DNA of 45,647 nucleotides from contig JAFZXN010000068.1 of the NCBI GenBank assembly GCA_017616695.1, positions 1 to 45,647 on the forward strand. The letters run 5' to 3'. Below the pieces are notes generated by a model that had not been told where the DNA came from, did no database searches, and was given only the letters and a program-made list of their open reading frames with translations. Below, piece after piece: positions 7,801-19,587 of the stretch (position 1 is the stretch's first letter; the number at the start of each line of letters is the position of its first letter). A program made the position numbers and the translations under genes. Source of the DNA: Clostridia bacterium (GTDB lineage: Bacteria > Bacillota > Clostridia > Christensenellales > Borkfalkiaceae).

Positions 7801-10583
7801 TCATATCTCGATAAAACGTTGACGTCGGGGAATTTCCCGCTACCGTTTATGATTCCGTTTCCGCCTTTTGCGTTTACGGTCGCATTGTTTTCGACCGATT
7901 CGTAATACCCCTCAAAGAAAAGCACGTCGCCGTTTTCCGGCAAATTATTTATAGTATTGTCTTCAAGCAAATCGGTATGCTCTTTATCAAGATAAATTCC
8001 GCTACCGAACACTATATATATCTTTTCGGTGCCTGCATCCGTCGCCCCTTGTTGGTCGAGCGTGACCTCTATGATTTTAGGCTCCCAAACGGCGTAATAC
8101 ATCGAATTTTCCGTAACATAGTTGCTTCTTCTTTTAATTTCTCCGTTTTCATTTATCAATTGCGGAGACCCCGTGTCGTTGGGAGATTTATGATATCCCT
8201 TGAAAATATAGCCTCTTTTCTGCGGAACGGGTAACGGTGAAATTATCTGTTCATTTGAGTCGTTATAAAATCCTTTTCCGTATTTTTCGTAAATAATATC
8301 GTCGAGTCCGTTGTCCGCGCCTTGGTTATTTAAAATTATCGTATATGTTATTTCCGTAAACCGTGCGTATATCGCACCCGAATAATCGGTGTCAACCAAT
8401 CTCCCGCCGGTACCGATAATAAGATTGTTATTATCGTCGTACCAACCCGAAAAATCATAATGCGCCTTTTTCGCAACGGGGAAAGACGTTTCGTTTGAAT
8501 AAAGACCTACCGTATTGAAAACGAGGTCTTCACCCTCCCCGTAGTGCAAGACGTATATTTTGTCGCCCGTATATATGCGTTCTATACCTGTCGTCTCGCG
8601 CACGAAATTCAGCCCGTTATAATCGACGTTGATCTCGATCCCGCTGTCGGATTTGAGTTTGTCTACAAGTCCGATTTCGCTTGCGCAAACAACGCCTATA
8701 TCTTCAAACACTATGTTTACGACTTTTTTCCAACCTCTCGGAAGGATCGTAAACCCGTTTACAAGTTTTTTGCTTTGGGTAAAATTCCCTTTAACTACTA
8801 TTTTATCGACAGCTTTGCCTACGTAAGTCGGATAGACCGTAAACGTGCCGTTATCGAGCGTAGGATAAACCGCTTCCGACAGATCCTCCCCTTCAAAATA
8901 AGACAAGTCAAGAACCAGCGCGTTTTCACCGCTGACAGTGTCTTTCTGAAGTTCGACTTTAAATTCGGCGGACTTTTTATATTTGTCGAACAATTCCCTG
9001 TACGTATCGTCAACGCGCTTGTCCAGATTTTCGTCGAAGATCCTTCCAAGCTGCGGATCCACAAGGGAGATCAATGAACTTATCGCAATCGCGCCGTTTT
9101 CGGTAAACGCTATCGGCATTGCTATGTCTTCGCCTTTTACCGTCCACGACTGGAACGCGCTGCTTATATCCTGTGGCGAAGACGCAAGTTTTCCTTCGCC
9201 GCCGTAATAATAACTTCTGACGGAAGTTGTGGTCTGTTCGCTGTTCCAATTTGATTGTTCTTGCAAAGAACAATTTAAATTGAAGTTTGCGCTCAATATG
9301 CTTTCTATTCCGAAACCCGCGCTCGCCTCGAATCCAGCTTTTACCATTAAAGCCGTTTCGGTGCTGTTTGTGGAAACGGTGTATTGCGCGCCGAACGTTC
9401 CGCCCGTAGTAACGCCAAGCATTGCGACGGTTCCGTATTTATTATACACCCTTTCAAAATACTCTTCATCGGTTTCACCTTCGATCTTTCTTAAATCGTT
9501 TAAGAATTCGTCGGTGAAACAATATTTCAAAAGATTAACGTCGTTAATTACAATAGCGTAATTTTTATACCACTTGTATTCTTCCGCAATAAAAGTGATA
9601 TTTTTGTTGTAATTTTTGTAATTCGATTCGCCGTTTTTTGCATAAGCCGCCCTTAAATTCCCAACGGCACCGCCGTAACTCGCGCTTACTTCCATAGATA
9701 ATTTTGCTTCGGCGTTGCTCTTATGTAAATATTCATCAACGGAAGAATAGCAAAAACTCCTTGAATTGCCCTTGCTTGCCGGAGTAGGAACACACCCGCC
9801 GGCAATAGTAAGCAATTTTTCAACGTTAAAAACATCGTTTAATTGATGTTCGCTGACGTCGAGATATTCCCATTCTGCAAGATTATAACCTTTTCCTATG
9901 GAAACGCTTTTTACTTTTTGGATAGTACCGTTATCAGACCAATTCGGAACGTAATAATAAGAATCGTTTTCGTCCGACCAATCTGACGGTATTTGCCCGT
10001 CTTCACCGAATGCTTTTATCTTTACTCGTATGATGCCGTGATTGCTTATCGCTTTGCCGTTGTATGCGGCGTCTTTTATAAAGCATGAATTACTTCTGGT
10101 GCGGTATTCATAATCGTCGTTTATTCTTATCGTATAAGAATCGGCGCCGTCTACTCTTTCCCACCAGATCGTGTCGTTTTCTATTGCGGTAATGACCGGG
10201 GCACTTAATTTGGGGCTTACCGGCTTGGTATACTCGTATTCATATATCGCAAGATCGCTGTCTTCAACGTAGACCTGCTCGGATTTTGCTCTGATATATA
10301 TACTGTATTTGCCTGTGCTCGTCAAAATATCTTTCATATTTATTGAAAGACCCGAGCTTTTATAATCTTCGTTTTCGATAGTTATCACATAATATGAAGC
10401 TCCTTTAACTTCATCCCAGCGTAATACGTAATTATCATCAACACGTATGTTACCGGGTGTATCAAGCTTTGTTTTATTATTGTCTATTATCGTTTGCACG
10501 TCATTGGGAGTGCAAGCAACAACAAACAAAGCCGCAAAACATAATACAGTCAATAAAAGTATTAATTGAATCTTTTTTTTCAT
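4890..10583 (-). CDS. Giant lipoprotein: MACPF pore-forming domain, InlB-type repeats, GGN-rich region and C-type lectin domain
   Basis: The protein has 1897 residues and starts at an ATG behind GGAGG. The signal ends in FVVAC, so Cys24 is the predicted lipidated residue. Two Fn3-like domains cover about 41-210. Residues about 225-545 are a MACPF (membrane attack complex/perforin) domain: YGT at 383-385 and GG at 394-395 have the exact signature spacing, with Val and Ala in place of the usual His and aromatic. The family's C-terminal lines follow, namely a YYYGGEGKLASS segment, then AFQSW and MPIAF. Five InlB-type (Listeria-Bacteroides) repeats end near 741, 834, 937, 1008 and 1102 in lines such as YAVWE. 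About 1256-1575 is GGN-rich. About 1758-1887 is a C-type lectin domain with the galactose-type QPD (1845-1847) and WND (1867-1869) calcium motifs and no cysteines. A surface-anchored, glycan-targeted pore-former is inferred; an adhesin is the alternative. The gene is flanked by 101-bp repeats. Confidence 0.88.
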   Translation of the reverse strand: MKKKIQLILLLTVLCFAALFVVACTPNDVQTIIDNNKTKLDTPGNIRVDDNYVLRWDEVKGASYYVITIENEDYKSSGLSINMKDILTSTGKYSIYIRAKSEQVYVEDSDLAIYEYEYTKPVSPKLSAPVITAIENDTIWWERVDGADSYTIRINDDYEYRTRSNSCFIKDAAYNGKAISNHGIIRVKIKAFGEDGQIPSDWSDENDSYYYVPNWSDNGTIQKVKSVSIGKGYNLAEWEYLDVSEHQLNDVFNVEKLLTIAGGCVPTPASKGNSRSFCYSSVDEYLHKSNAEAKLSMEVSASYGGAVGNLRAAYAKNGESNYKNYNKNITFIAEEYKWYKNYAIVINDVNLLKYCFTDEFLNDLRKIEGETDEEYFERVYNKYGTVAMLGVTTGGTFGAQYTVSTNSTETALMVKAGFEASAGFGIESILSANFNLNCSLQEQSNWNSEQTTTSVRSYYYGGEGKLASSPQDISSAFQSWTVKGEDIAMPIAFTENGAIAISSLISLVDPQLGRIFDENLDKRVDDTYRELFDKYKKSAEFKVELQKDTVSGENALVLDLSYFEGEDLSEAVYPTLDNGTFTVYPTYVGKAVDKIVVKGNFTQSKKLVNGFTILPRGWKKVVNIVFEDIGVVCASEIGLVDKLKSDSGIEINVDYNGLNFVRETTGIERIYTGDKIYVLHYGEGEDLVFNTVGLYSNETSFPVAKKAHYDFSGWYDDNNNLIIGTGGRLVDTDYSGAIYARFTEITYTIILNNQGADNGLDDIIYEKYGKGFYNDSNEQIISPLPVPQKRGYIFKGYHKSPNDTGSPQLINENGEIKRRSNYVTENSMYYAVWEPKIIEVTLDQQGATDAGTEKIYIVFGSGIYLDKEHTDLLEDNTINNLPENGDVLFFEGYYESVENNATVNAKGGNGIINGSGKFPDVNVLSRYDEDVTLYALWVRYEYTVTLDAKGGNVIDEWTSGYSKGRETVLPTAVHRDGYTFMGWRNADGEVAYSIPATAEGDLSFYAEWELITYTVCINFYKETGSAYTLENDITYTIEGNLDDVWTEVLSRQREYYIYPEYNHFIGWFEDESCETAANKTSLSKIFAVTDDRSKTLNIYAGWDVCNVYASIDSTPFKVYGRTIIDWRTETELNMRSHKNRQVVDGRYNNIDICSGSGVTEIIFIGDRSKTYQNLDFYLVNFSEQSLTLRFVDFKFKTYLAAGAINRWECGAFDLNIDISGECEFGTNAAGGIPINFDNAAYNRTITFTGDGSLTVRGGNGANGTGYGEGGGNGGAALIAQDVIINMSENGSLYFYGGNGGNGAGGYGYATSGDAGQGDRDPYPGGNGGSAGLSGKGIKLYGTLSVYSGNVYSYGGNGGNGGNGGNGEYSNASEQRTGGRGGDGGRASQGEDAVDVTNFCWYGGYIYLVGGNGGNGGNGGDGGNALVDNKVDNGGSGGNGGNGGNGGVALLVNGNCEISSAVTIGTMISGDAGNGGNGGNGGYSGSRHDGGVLGIGSADYRGHNGSGGNGGNGGNGGEVVTKLIILPKGVFAKAGSYGNGGNGGSAGNWYQNNNVSANGYDNGTPGSKGSAGAMGKSNNIINTVGTDWCVIGGSSIKINEFVKGENIYNVYENYSVGVTIEVVNSSIDNLSGLPYEMKITSKIGADKRHMGGYYKTILSSANKVCYFIIYAKIPVGYSIGMYDNTIGNGGYYEWLTDNKGTNEFKWYLCKAVCGNGGTFSTLGFVAIYPNEDNANPNQSVVWYVGYSNIVENGTVSEKKAEFIYGDSRYAVYSGNMNWNAAEAYAESLGGHLVTIGSAQEEQAIINKARAAGLTRFWIGFSDAETEGVFRWVNGEETTYTNWESGQPDNYENSEDYTEIVLISETPYWNDNGAGSSAIDGFVIEYHITVTPSNPYQIM
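5859..6818 (-). repeat. GGN-rich coding repeat inside the MACPF lipoprotein
   Basis: This stretch encodes residues about 1256-1575, which I read as blocks of GGNGGNGG (18 overlapping GGNGG by my count) separated by short beta-like segments. The DNA is a degenerate GCC-GCC-GTT triplet repeat on the plus strand, so slippage and length change between strains are likely. Confidence 0.85.
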
Positions 10584-10655
10584 TTCTTATACCTCCGTTG
10601 TTCAAAATACTGTACATAAATTAAGGATACAGAAATTTTGTAATAAGATAATTAG

Positions 10656-10684
10656 ATTTTAAATTATATTATTATTGTTGTCAA
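10656..10684 (-). promoter_or_regulatory. Predicted sigma-A promoter for the MACPF lipoprotein
   Basis: On the minus strand TTGACA (10679-10684) and TAAAAT (10656-10661) are 17 bp apart, in very AT-rich DNA. The leader to the ATG at 10583 would be about 65 bases. The promoter lies inside the repeat-bounded segment, so the gene carries its own promoter. Confidence 0.65.
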
Positions 10685-10817
10685 GCAAAAGAAACACAAA
10701 AGTAATAAAAAACAAGGTAGTTCTATATTAAAAGTTAAATTAAAATAGGCTTTCGATATTAATGTGTACAAAGTGAGATTTGCTAAAATATAAATAAAAA
10801 ATCAATCTAACTAAACC

Positions 10818-10918
10818 AAATATCGATACCACGCCGCTTGCGTACAGAAAACATTATTCCAACAAATAATAAGCATTTAAAAATCACCGAAAAACCGCGC
10901 TATAAGTCGATTATCGTG
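10818..10918. repeat. 101-bp perfect direct repeat, right copy (orphan AraC tail)
   Basis: This copy is identical to 4645-4745. Here the AraC 3' end has no gene in front of it: 16 codons and a stop preceded by unrelated AT-rich sequence. It is followed directly by the tuf terminator region, so AraC-101 bp-tuf is the likely ancestral order. Confidence 0.95.
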
Positions 10919-10941
10919 TGGTTTTGGTAAAAAACGGCATG

Positions 10942-10978
10942 AAAAAACCCGCGGTGGGACGTCTCCCGCCGCGGGTTT
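10942..10978 (-). terminator. Intrinsic terminator of tuf
   Basis: A 15-bp stem (10945-10959 with 10964-10978, one wobble pair) is rich in CCCGCGG. On the minus strand it is followed by six T residues (10942-10947). It lies 25 bases beyond the tuf stop codon. Confidence 0.85.
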
Positions 10979-11003
10979 GAATTTTTGTGTTTTGCTATGA
11001 CGA

Positions 11004-12224
11004 TTATTTAATGATCGTAGCAACGACGCCGGAACCTACGGTCCTGCCGCCTTCACGGATAGCGAAACGAAGACCTTCTTCGATAGCTATCGGGGTGATG
11101 AGCTGAACGGTGATGGTTACGTGGTCGCCGGGCATTACCATTTCAACGCCTTCGGGAAGGGAAATGGTGCCGGTAACGTCGGTCGTTCTGAAATAGAACT
11201 GAGGACGATAGTTGTTGAAGAACGGAGTATGACGGCCGCCTTCGTCTTTCGTCAAGACGTAGACCTGACCGGTGAACTCGGTGTGGGGGTGGATCGTGCC
11301 GGGTTTAGCAATAACCTGACCACGTTCGACGTTCTTTCTGTCGATACCACGGAGAAGTGCGCCGACGTTATCGCCTGCCTGAGCTTCGTCAAGAAGCTTT
11401 CTGAACATTTCGAGACCGGTGATAACGGTGTTGGTCGATTTTTCCTTCAAGCCGACGATTTCAGCGGGATCACCAACGTGAGCAACGCCTCTTTCAACTC
11501 TGCCGGTAGCAACGGTACCACGACCGGAGATCGTGAATACGTCTTCAACGGGGAGCAGGAAGGGTTTGGTGTCTTCTCTGACGGGTTCGGGAATGTAGGT
11601 GTCGATAGCGTCCATGAGCTCAAGAATGCACTGGCATTCGGGAGCTGCGAGAACTTCGGCGTCGGAGCAACCGCTGGTAGCTTTTTCCAAAGCCTTCAAA
11701 GCGGAACCCTTGATGATGGGGGTGTCGTCGCCCGGGAAGTCGTACTCGTTAAGAAGTTCTCTGACTTCCATTTCAACGAGTTCGAGAAGTTCGGGATCGT
11801 CGACCTGATCGGTCTTGTTCAAAAATACTACGATATAGGGAACGCCGACCTGACGAGCGAGAAGGATGTGTTCTCTCGTCTGGGGCATCGGACCGTCGGT
11901 AGCGGCAACTACGAGTACGGCGCCGTCCATCTGAGCGGCACCCGTGATCATGTTCTTAACGTAGTCGGCATGGCCCGGGCAGTCAACGTGAGCGTAGTGA
12001 CGTTTATCCGTCTGATACTCAACGTGAGCGGTGTTGATCGTAATACCTCTTGCTTTTTCTTCAGGTGCTTTATCGATTTCGTCGTATCTCATCTTCGCAG
12101 CCTGACCCTTACAAGCCATAACCATCGTGATTGCAGCCGTTAAGGTGGTTTTGCCGTGGTCGACGTGGCCGATAGTACCAACGTTTACGTGCGGTTTGCT
12201 TCTGTCAAATTTCGCCTTTGCCAT
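11004..12224 (-). CDS. tuf: Translation elongation factor Tu
   Basis: EF-Tu carries aminoacyl-tRNA to the ribosomal A site as a GTP complex. The 406-residue protein has the G-domain motifs [10 protein letters not shown] near the N-terminus, DCPGH and NKTD, followed by the two beta-barrel domains, with PGDHVTI and [12 protein letters not shown] near the end. Length and order are normal for bacteria. The start is an ATG behind GGAGG. It is the last gene of the rpsL-rpsG-fusA-tuf operon and is followed by a strong terminator. Confidence 0.98.
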   Translation of the reverse strand: MAKAKFDRSKPHVNVGTIGHVDHGKTTLTAAITMVMACKGQAAKMRYDEIDKAPEEKARGITINTAHVEYQTDKRHYAHVDCPGHADYVKNMITGAAQMDGAVLVVAATDGPMPQTREHILLARQVGVPYIVVFLNKTDQVDDPELLELVEMEVRELLNEYDFPGDDTPIIKGSALKALEKATSGCSDAEVLAAPECQCILELMDAIDTYIPEPVREDTKPFLLPVEDVFTISGRGTVATGRVERGVAHVGDPAEIVGLKEKSTNTVITGLEMFRKLLDEAQAGDNVGALLRGIDRKNVERGQVIAKPGTIHPHTEFTGQVYVLTKDEGGRHTPFFNNYRPQFYFRTTDVTGTISLPEGVEMVMPGDHVTITVQLITPIAIEEGLRFAIREGGRTVGSGVVATIIK

Positions 12225-12310
12225 AAGTTTTTTGTTTCCTCCAAAAATTAATTCTTATTTGTTTTTAATTGTTCTAAAGCGCAGATGATTTTTTTGCGCA
12301 TATAGCTTTT

Positions 12311-14389
12311 TTAAGAGTCCGAGCCGCGGTCGCCGATGATCTTTTCGGAAACCGACCTCGGAACTTCGTTGTAGTGAGAGAACTGCATCGTGTACTGCCC
12401 TCTCCCTTGTGTTTTCGACCTAAGGTCCGTCGCATACCCGAACATTTCGGACAGCGGGATCTCGCAATCGATTATCTTGGCGCCGTTTCTGTCGTCCGTA
12501 CCCGTGATGTTTCCGCGGCGGGACGATACGTCGCCCATAAGATCGCCCAGATAATCTTCGGGGGTAACTATCTCGACCTTCATTATCGGTTCCAACAAAA
12601 CGGGTTTGGCGCGGCTCACGCCGTCCTTGAACGCCATGGAACCTGCGATCTTGAAAGCTATTTCCGAAGAGTCGACTTCGTGATACGATCCGTCGTACAC
12701 CGTCGCCTTGAAATCGACGACTTCGTACCCCGCCAAAATACCGTTCTTCGCGGCCTCCTCGATACCCTTTCTGATAGGTTCGATATACTCTTTCGGGATA
12801 CTTCCGCCGACCGTCTTGTCCTCGAAGACGAAACCGGAACCCGGTTCCATCGGCTCGAAAGTAACTTTACAGTGACCGTATTGACCTTTGCCGCCCGTCT
12901 GGCGTTTGTACATGCCTTCGGCGTCGACTTTGTCTCTGAACGTTTCTCTGTACGCTACTTGCGGTTTACCGACTTTGGCTTCCACCTTAAATTCGCGGAG
13001 CAGCCTGTCCACTATTATCTCAAGATGAAGTTCGCCCATGCCGGCGATTATCGTCTGCCCGGTTTCCTGATCGGTATACGTCTTGAAAGTGGGATCTTCC
13101 TCGGCGAGCTTTATTAATGCCAGCGACATTTTTTCCTGACCGGCTTTGGTCTTCGGCTCGATAGCCACCCTTATAACGGGTTCGGGGAATTCCATCTGCT
13201 CGAGGATTATCTGCGCGTTTTCGGCGCACAGCGTGTCGCCCGTGGTGGTCTCCTTGAGCCCGACTATCGCGCAGATATCGCCCGCGTATATCTCGGGGAT
13301 CTCTTCACGGTGGTTGGCGTGCATCAAAACTATCCTGCCGACTCTTTCGCGTTTACCCTTAGTGCTGTTGTAAACGTAAGAACCGCTCGTCAGTTGCCCC
13401 GAATACACACGCGTATAGGCAAGTTTGCCTACGAAAGGATCCGCAACTATCTTGAACGCGAGCGCCGAAAAAGGCGCGCTGTCCGAAGTCTGCCGTTCCT
13501 CTTCTTCGCCCTTTCTGTTCACGCCGATAACGTGCGGAACGTCGAGCGGGCTGGGAAGATAATCGACTATCGCGTCGAGAAGATGCTGAACGCCTTTGTT
13601 TCTGTACGAAGAACCGCATAAAACGGGCGTTATCTTCATAGAGACGGTGGCTTTTCTTAAAGCCCTTTTTATCTCTTCGACGGTAAGCTCTTCACCCAAG
13701 AGGAATTTTTCGGTGAGCTCGTCTTCCTGCTCGGCGCAGGCCTCGACAAGCTTTGCCCTGTATTCTTCGACAAGGTCCCGATATTCGTCGGGGATAGCTA
13801 CTATCTCCTCTTCTTTTCCGAGGTCGTCTTTATAAATGATAGCCTCTCGCGTGATAAGATCGATAAGCCCTACGAACGTGTCTTCCTTGCCGATAGGCAG
13901 CATTATGGGAACGGCGTTGGTTTTGAGCCTGTCTTTCATCATCTGCACGGCGCCGAAAAAGTTAGCGCCGTTGATGTCCATCTTGTTGACGTAGGCAATA
14001 CGCGGAACGTTATATTTGTCGGCTTGACGCCATACGGTCTCGCTCTGCGGTTCGACGCCGCCTTTTGCACAGAACGTGGCGACGGCCCCGTCGAGAACTC
14101 GTAGCGAACGCTCGACTTCGACCGTAAAATCGACGTGCCCCGGCGTATCGATGATATTGATGCGGTTGCCTTTCCAGAAGCACGTCGTCGCCGCGGAACA
14201 TATCGTTATGCCCCTTTCCTGCTCCTGGACCATCCAGTCCATAGTGGCGGCGCCTTCGTGAACTTCACCGAGTTTGTGAGTTTTTCCTGTGTAAAATAAG
14301 ATACGTTCGGTTGTGGTGGTCTTACCGGCATCTATGTGCGCCATTATGCCTATGTTTCTCGTGTTTAACAATTCATATTGTCTTGGCAT
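12311..14389 (-). CDS. fusA: Translation elongation factor G
   Basis: EF-G drives translocation of the ribosome after peptide bond formation, using GTP. The 692-residue protein shows [23 protein letters not shown] and NKMD in its G domain. It then has domains II-V, ending with the GRGQYTMQF line before a short tail. The length is normal. It lies 86 bp before tuf and 26 bp after rpsG in the operon. The start ATG follows a GGTGA site. Confidence 0.98.
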   Translation of the reverse strand: MPRQYELLNTRNIGIMAHIDAGKTTTTERILFYTGKTHKLGEVHEGAATMDWMVQEQERGITICSAATTCFWKGNRINIIDTPGHVDFTVEVERSLRVLDGAVATFCAKGGVEPQSETVWRQADKYNVPRIAYVNKMDINGANFFGAVQMMKDRLKTNAVPIMLPIGKEDTFVGLIDLITREAIIYKDDLGKEEEIVAIPDEYRDLVEEYRAKLVEACAEQEDELTEKFLLGEELTVEEIKRALRKATVSMKITPVLCGSSYRNKGVQHLLDAIVDYLPSPLDVPHVIGVNRKGEEEERQTSDSAPFSALAFKIVADPFVGKLAYTRVYSGQLTSGSYVYNSTKGKRERVGRIVLMHANHREEIPEIYAGDICAIVGLKETTTGDTLCAENAQIILEQMEFPEPVIRVAIEPKTKAGQEKMSLALIKLAEEDPTFKTYTDQETGQTIIAGMGELHLEIIVDRLLREFKVEAKVGKPQVAYRETFRDKVDAEGMYKRQTGGKGQYGHCKVTFEPMEPGSGFVFEDKTVGGSIPKEYIEPIRKGIEEAAKNGILAGYEVVDFKATVYDGSYHEVDSSEIAFKIAGSMAFKDGVSRAKPVLLEPIMKVEIVTPEDYLGDLMGDVSSRRGNITGTDDRNGAKIIDCEIPLSEMFGYATDLRSKTQGRGQYTMQFSHYNEVPRSVSEKIIGDRGSDS

Positions 14390-14415
14390 CGAAAATCACC
14401 CCGATATCTCCTACT

Positions 14416-14886
14416 TTACCAGCGGAAGTGAGCAAATGCATGGTTGGCCTCTGCCATCTTGTGCATATCCTCTTTCTTTTTGACCGCGCCGCCGGTGTTG
14501 TTGGCTGCGTCCATAAGTTCGTTTGCGAGGCGAACACACATATCGCGATCGCTACGCTTGCGCGCGTTGATAACTATCCAGCGGATAGCTAACGTCTGTC
14601 TTCTTTCTTCTCTTATTTCAATAGGTACCTGATAGTTGGAACCGCCTACGCGCCTTGCTTTAACTTCGAGCTGGGGCTTTGCGTTTGCGAGTGCCTGATT
14701 GAAAACTTCCATAGCGTCCTGACCGGTCTTCTCTTGCATGATTTTGAACGCGTCATACACTATGCCTTGTGCTACGCCCTTTTTCCCGTCGAGCATTATC
14801 TGATTGATAAGCTTGGTAACAACTTTGCTGTTGTAAATAGGATCGGGCAGCACGTCCCTTTTCGGGATTGAGCCTCTTCTTGGCAT
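14416..14886 (-). CDS. rpsG: 30S ribosomal protein S7
   Basis: S7 nucleates assembly of the 30S head and contacts the E-site tRNA. The 156-residue protein begins [16 protein letters not shown] and contains [12 protein letters not shown] and the C-terminal HAFAHFRW, all as in the family. The start follows AAGGAG. It sits in the str operon between rpsL and fusA. In enterobacteria S7 represses this operon by binding the rpsL-rpsG gap. The gap here (240 bp) is unusually long and full of hairpins. Confidence 0.97.
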   Translation of the reverse strand: MPRRGSIPKRDVLPDPIYNSKVVTKLINQIMLDGKKGVAQGIVYDAFKIMQEKTGQDAMEVFNQALANAKPQLEVKARRVGGSNYQVPIEIREERRQTLAIRWIVINARKRSDRDMCVRLANELMDAANNTGGAVKKKEDMHKMAEANHAFAHFRW

Positions 14887-14910
14887 AATTTTCTCCTTAT
14901 AATTATTTTG

Positions 14911-14987
14911 CGGGCTTTGCCCGGTACAGCTATCGCACTCTCGGCCGATTGGCCGCGGCGAACCTTCTGTCGGACTTCCGGTCCGAC
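14911..14987. other. Three tandem small hairpins between rpsL and rpsG
   Basis: Perfect inverted repeats stand close together: CGGGC-TTT-GCCCG (14911-14923), CGGCC-GATT-GGCCG (14942-14955) and GTCGGAC-TTCCG-GTCCGAC (14969-14987). None has a T-run. They could attenuate, process or regulate the rpsG transcript, or they could be inserted repeat elements. Confidence 0.6.
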
Positions 14988-15027
14988 ATACTGCCTACCT
15001 TTTCGATCGCCAAACCCTAAAAGTGGG

Positions 15028-15046
15028 GCTATAAGGCGATTATTCG
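15028..15046. repeat. Copy of a dispersed intergenic motif (CTATAAGKCGATTAT type)
   Basis: GCTATAAGGCGATTATTCG matches near-identical sequences at 4726-4743, 10899-10916, 19473-19490, and in reverse orientation at 25450-25467 and 27617-27636. All lie between genes. The core is an imperfect palindrome (ATAA...TTAT). The role is unknown. Confidence 0.45.
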
Positions 15047-15126
15047 GGCAAATTTAACCGATGCTAAAATTTCCGAATATGTAAGGTAGTGTGAACTTTT
15101 TGTACGATTCGTCTTTAATTCAAAGC

Positions 15127-15498
15127 TTATTTGGGCTTCTTGGCGCCGTATTTACTACGAGCCTGACGACGTTTTGCAACGCCTGCGGTGTCGAGCGTGC
15201 CGCGGATGATGTGATAACGAACACCCGGGAGATCTCTGACCCTGCCGCCTCTTATAAGGACCGAACTGTGTTCCTGAAGGTTGTGACCTTCGCCGGGAAT
15301 ATAAATCGTACCTTCTTGCTTGTTGGTCAGACGAACTCTTGCGATCTTACGCATTGCGGAGTTAGGCTTTTTCGGAGAAGTCGTCGTAACGGAAAGGCAT
15401 ACGCCTCTTCTTTGCGGGCACGAATCAAGGATAGGTGCTTTACTCTTCTCGACCGCAGTACGTCTGCCGTGCTTGATGAGTTGGTTGATTGTCGGCAT
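15127..15498 (-). CDS. rpsL: 30S ribosomal protein S12
   Basis: S12 lies at the decoding centre and controls accuracy of tRNA selection. The 123-residue protein has [22 protein letters not shown] and [11 protein letters not shown] as expected. The loop reads [13 protein letters not shown], so residue 88 is Arg, where E. coli and most bacteria have Lys. In other species the Lys-to-Arg change at this site is a known streptomycin-resistance substitution. Lys43, the other classic site, is kept. The start follows a strong AAAAGGAGG. It is the first gene of the str operon, behind its own predicted promoter. Confidence 0.97.
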   Translation of the reverse strand: MPTINQLIKHGRRTAVEKSKAPILDSCPQRRGVCLSVTTTSPKKPNSAMRKIARVRLTNKQEGTIYIPGEGHNLQEHSSVLIRGGRVRDLPGVRYHIIRGTLDTAGVAKRRQARSKYGAKKPK

Positions 15499-15872
15499 TT
15501 TTTACCTCCTTTTAATATTCGGAAATTTTAAGCGCCCTTAATAATTTAAGGAACGGATAAAAACTGTTTGTCGTCGCTCGCCGTTTAAAAACAAGCGACC
15601 GTTTTTTTTGCTTTAGTTATTTGAAAACGCAAAAAACAGGATCAAGACACTTGACCTACTTGTTATTTTAACATTTATAAACTGATTAGTCAATCAAAAT
15701 GTGCGGTTTTTTGCTATATTCAGGGCAAATTTCAAGCGTTTTTAAGCAAAAAACAGGATAAAAACGCCCGAAACCGTATCAACTGCCCGAATTATCGGCG
15801 CCGTCAAAGCAAAACGGCGAAAAATAACTTTATCTTAAATATACGTTTTATCGAGCCGAAACCCTATAAAGA
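15499..15872. other. rpoC-rpsL intergenic region with promoter and repeats
   Basis: This 374-bp gap has no gene; the L7Ae-like gene often found here in Bacillota is absent. It contains the predicted rpsL promoter. A 14-bp direct repeat, GCAAAAAACAGGAT, occurs at 15629-15642 and 15746-15759, one copy on each side of that promoter. A 9-bp stem lies at 15736-15767 and a 6-bp stem at 15799-15819. No clear rpoC terminator was seen. Confidence 0.7.
15665..15693 (-). promoter_or_regulatory. Predicted sigma-A promoter of the rpsL-rpsG-fusA-tuf operon
   Basis: On the minus strand TTGACT (15688-15693) and TAAAAT (15665-15670) are 17 bp apart. The leader to rpsL would be about 160 bases. Confidence 0.65.
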
Positions 15873-19436
<3,564 letters not shown>

Positions 19437-19472
19437 TTGATTTCCTCAATATGATTTTTTTTCGTTAACCCG

Positions 19473-19490
19473 CCTATAAGGCGGTTATTG
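19473..19490. repeat. Copy of the dispersed intergenic motif in the rpoB-rpoC gap
   Basis: CCTATAAGGCGGTTATTG is a variant of the motif described at 15028-15046. It lies in the 151-bp gap between rpoB and rpoC. Confidence 0.4.
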
Positions 19491-19587
19491 AGAGTTTTTG
19501 ACGAAACGCATATCGGCTTTTTTGCGGCTACGGTATCAAGCCGCCACCGAAAACGTTTCGTCTATCGTTACCGCTTTAACGACTTTA

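Larger units (their letters stand above)
10584..11003. other. AT-rich intergenic region between the MACPF gene and tuf
   Basis: No gene was found here. From the left it holds the MACPF gene's ribosome site and promoter, a strikingly AT-rich stretch (about 10600-10815), the right copy of the 101-bp repeat, and the tuf terminator. The AT-rich part stops exactly where the repeat begins, which marks a compositional boundary. Confidence 0.8.

Noticed and set aside
15799-15819. Hairpin CGCCGT/ACGGCG as the rpoC terminator
   Set aside because: The stem has only six pairs and no T-run follows on the minus strand.
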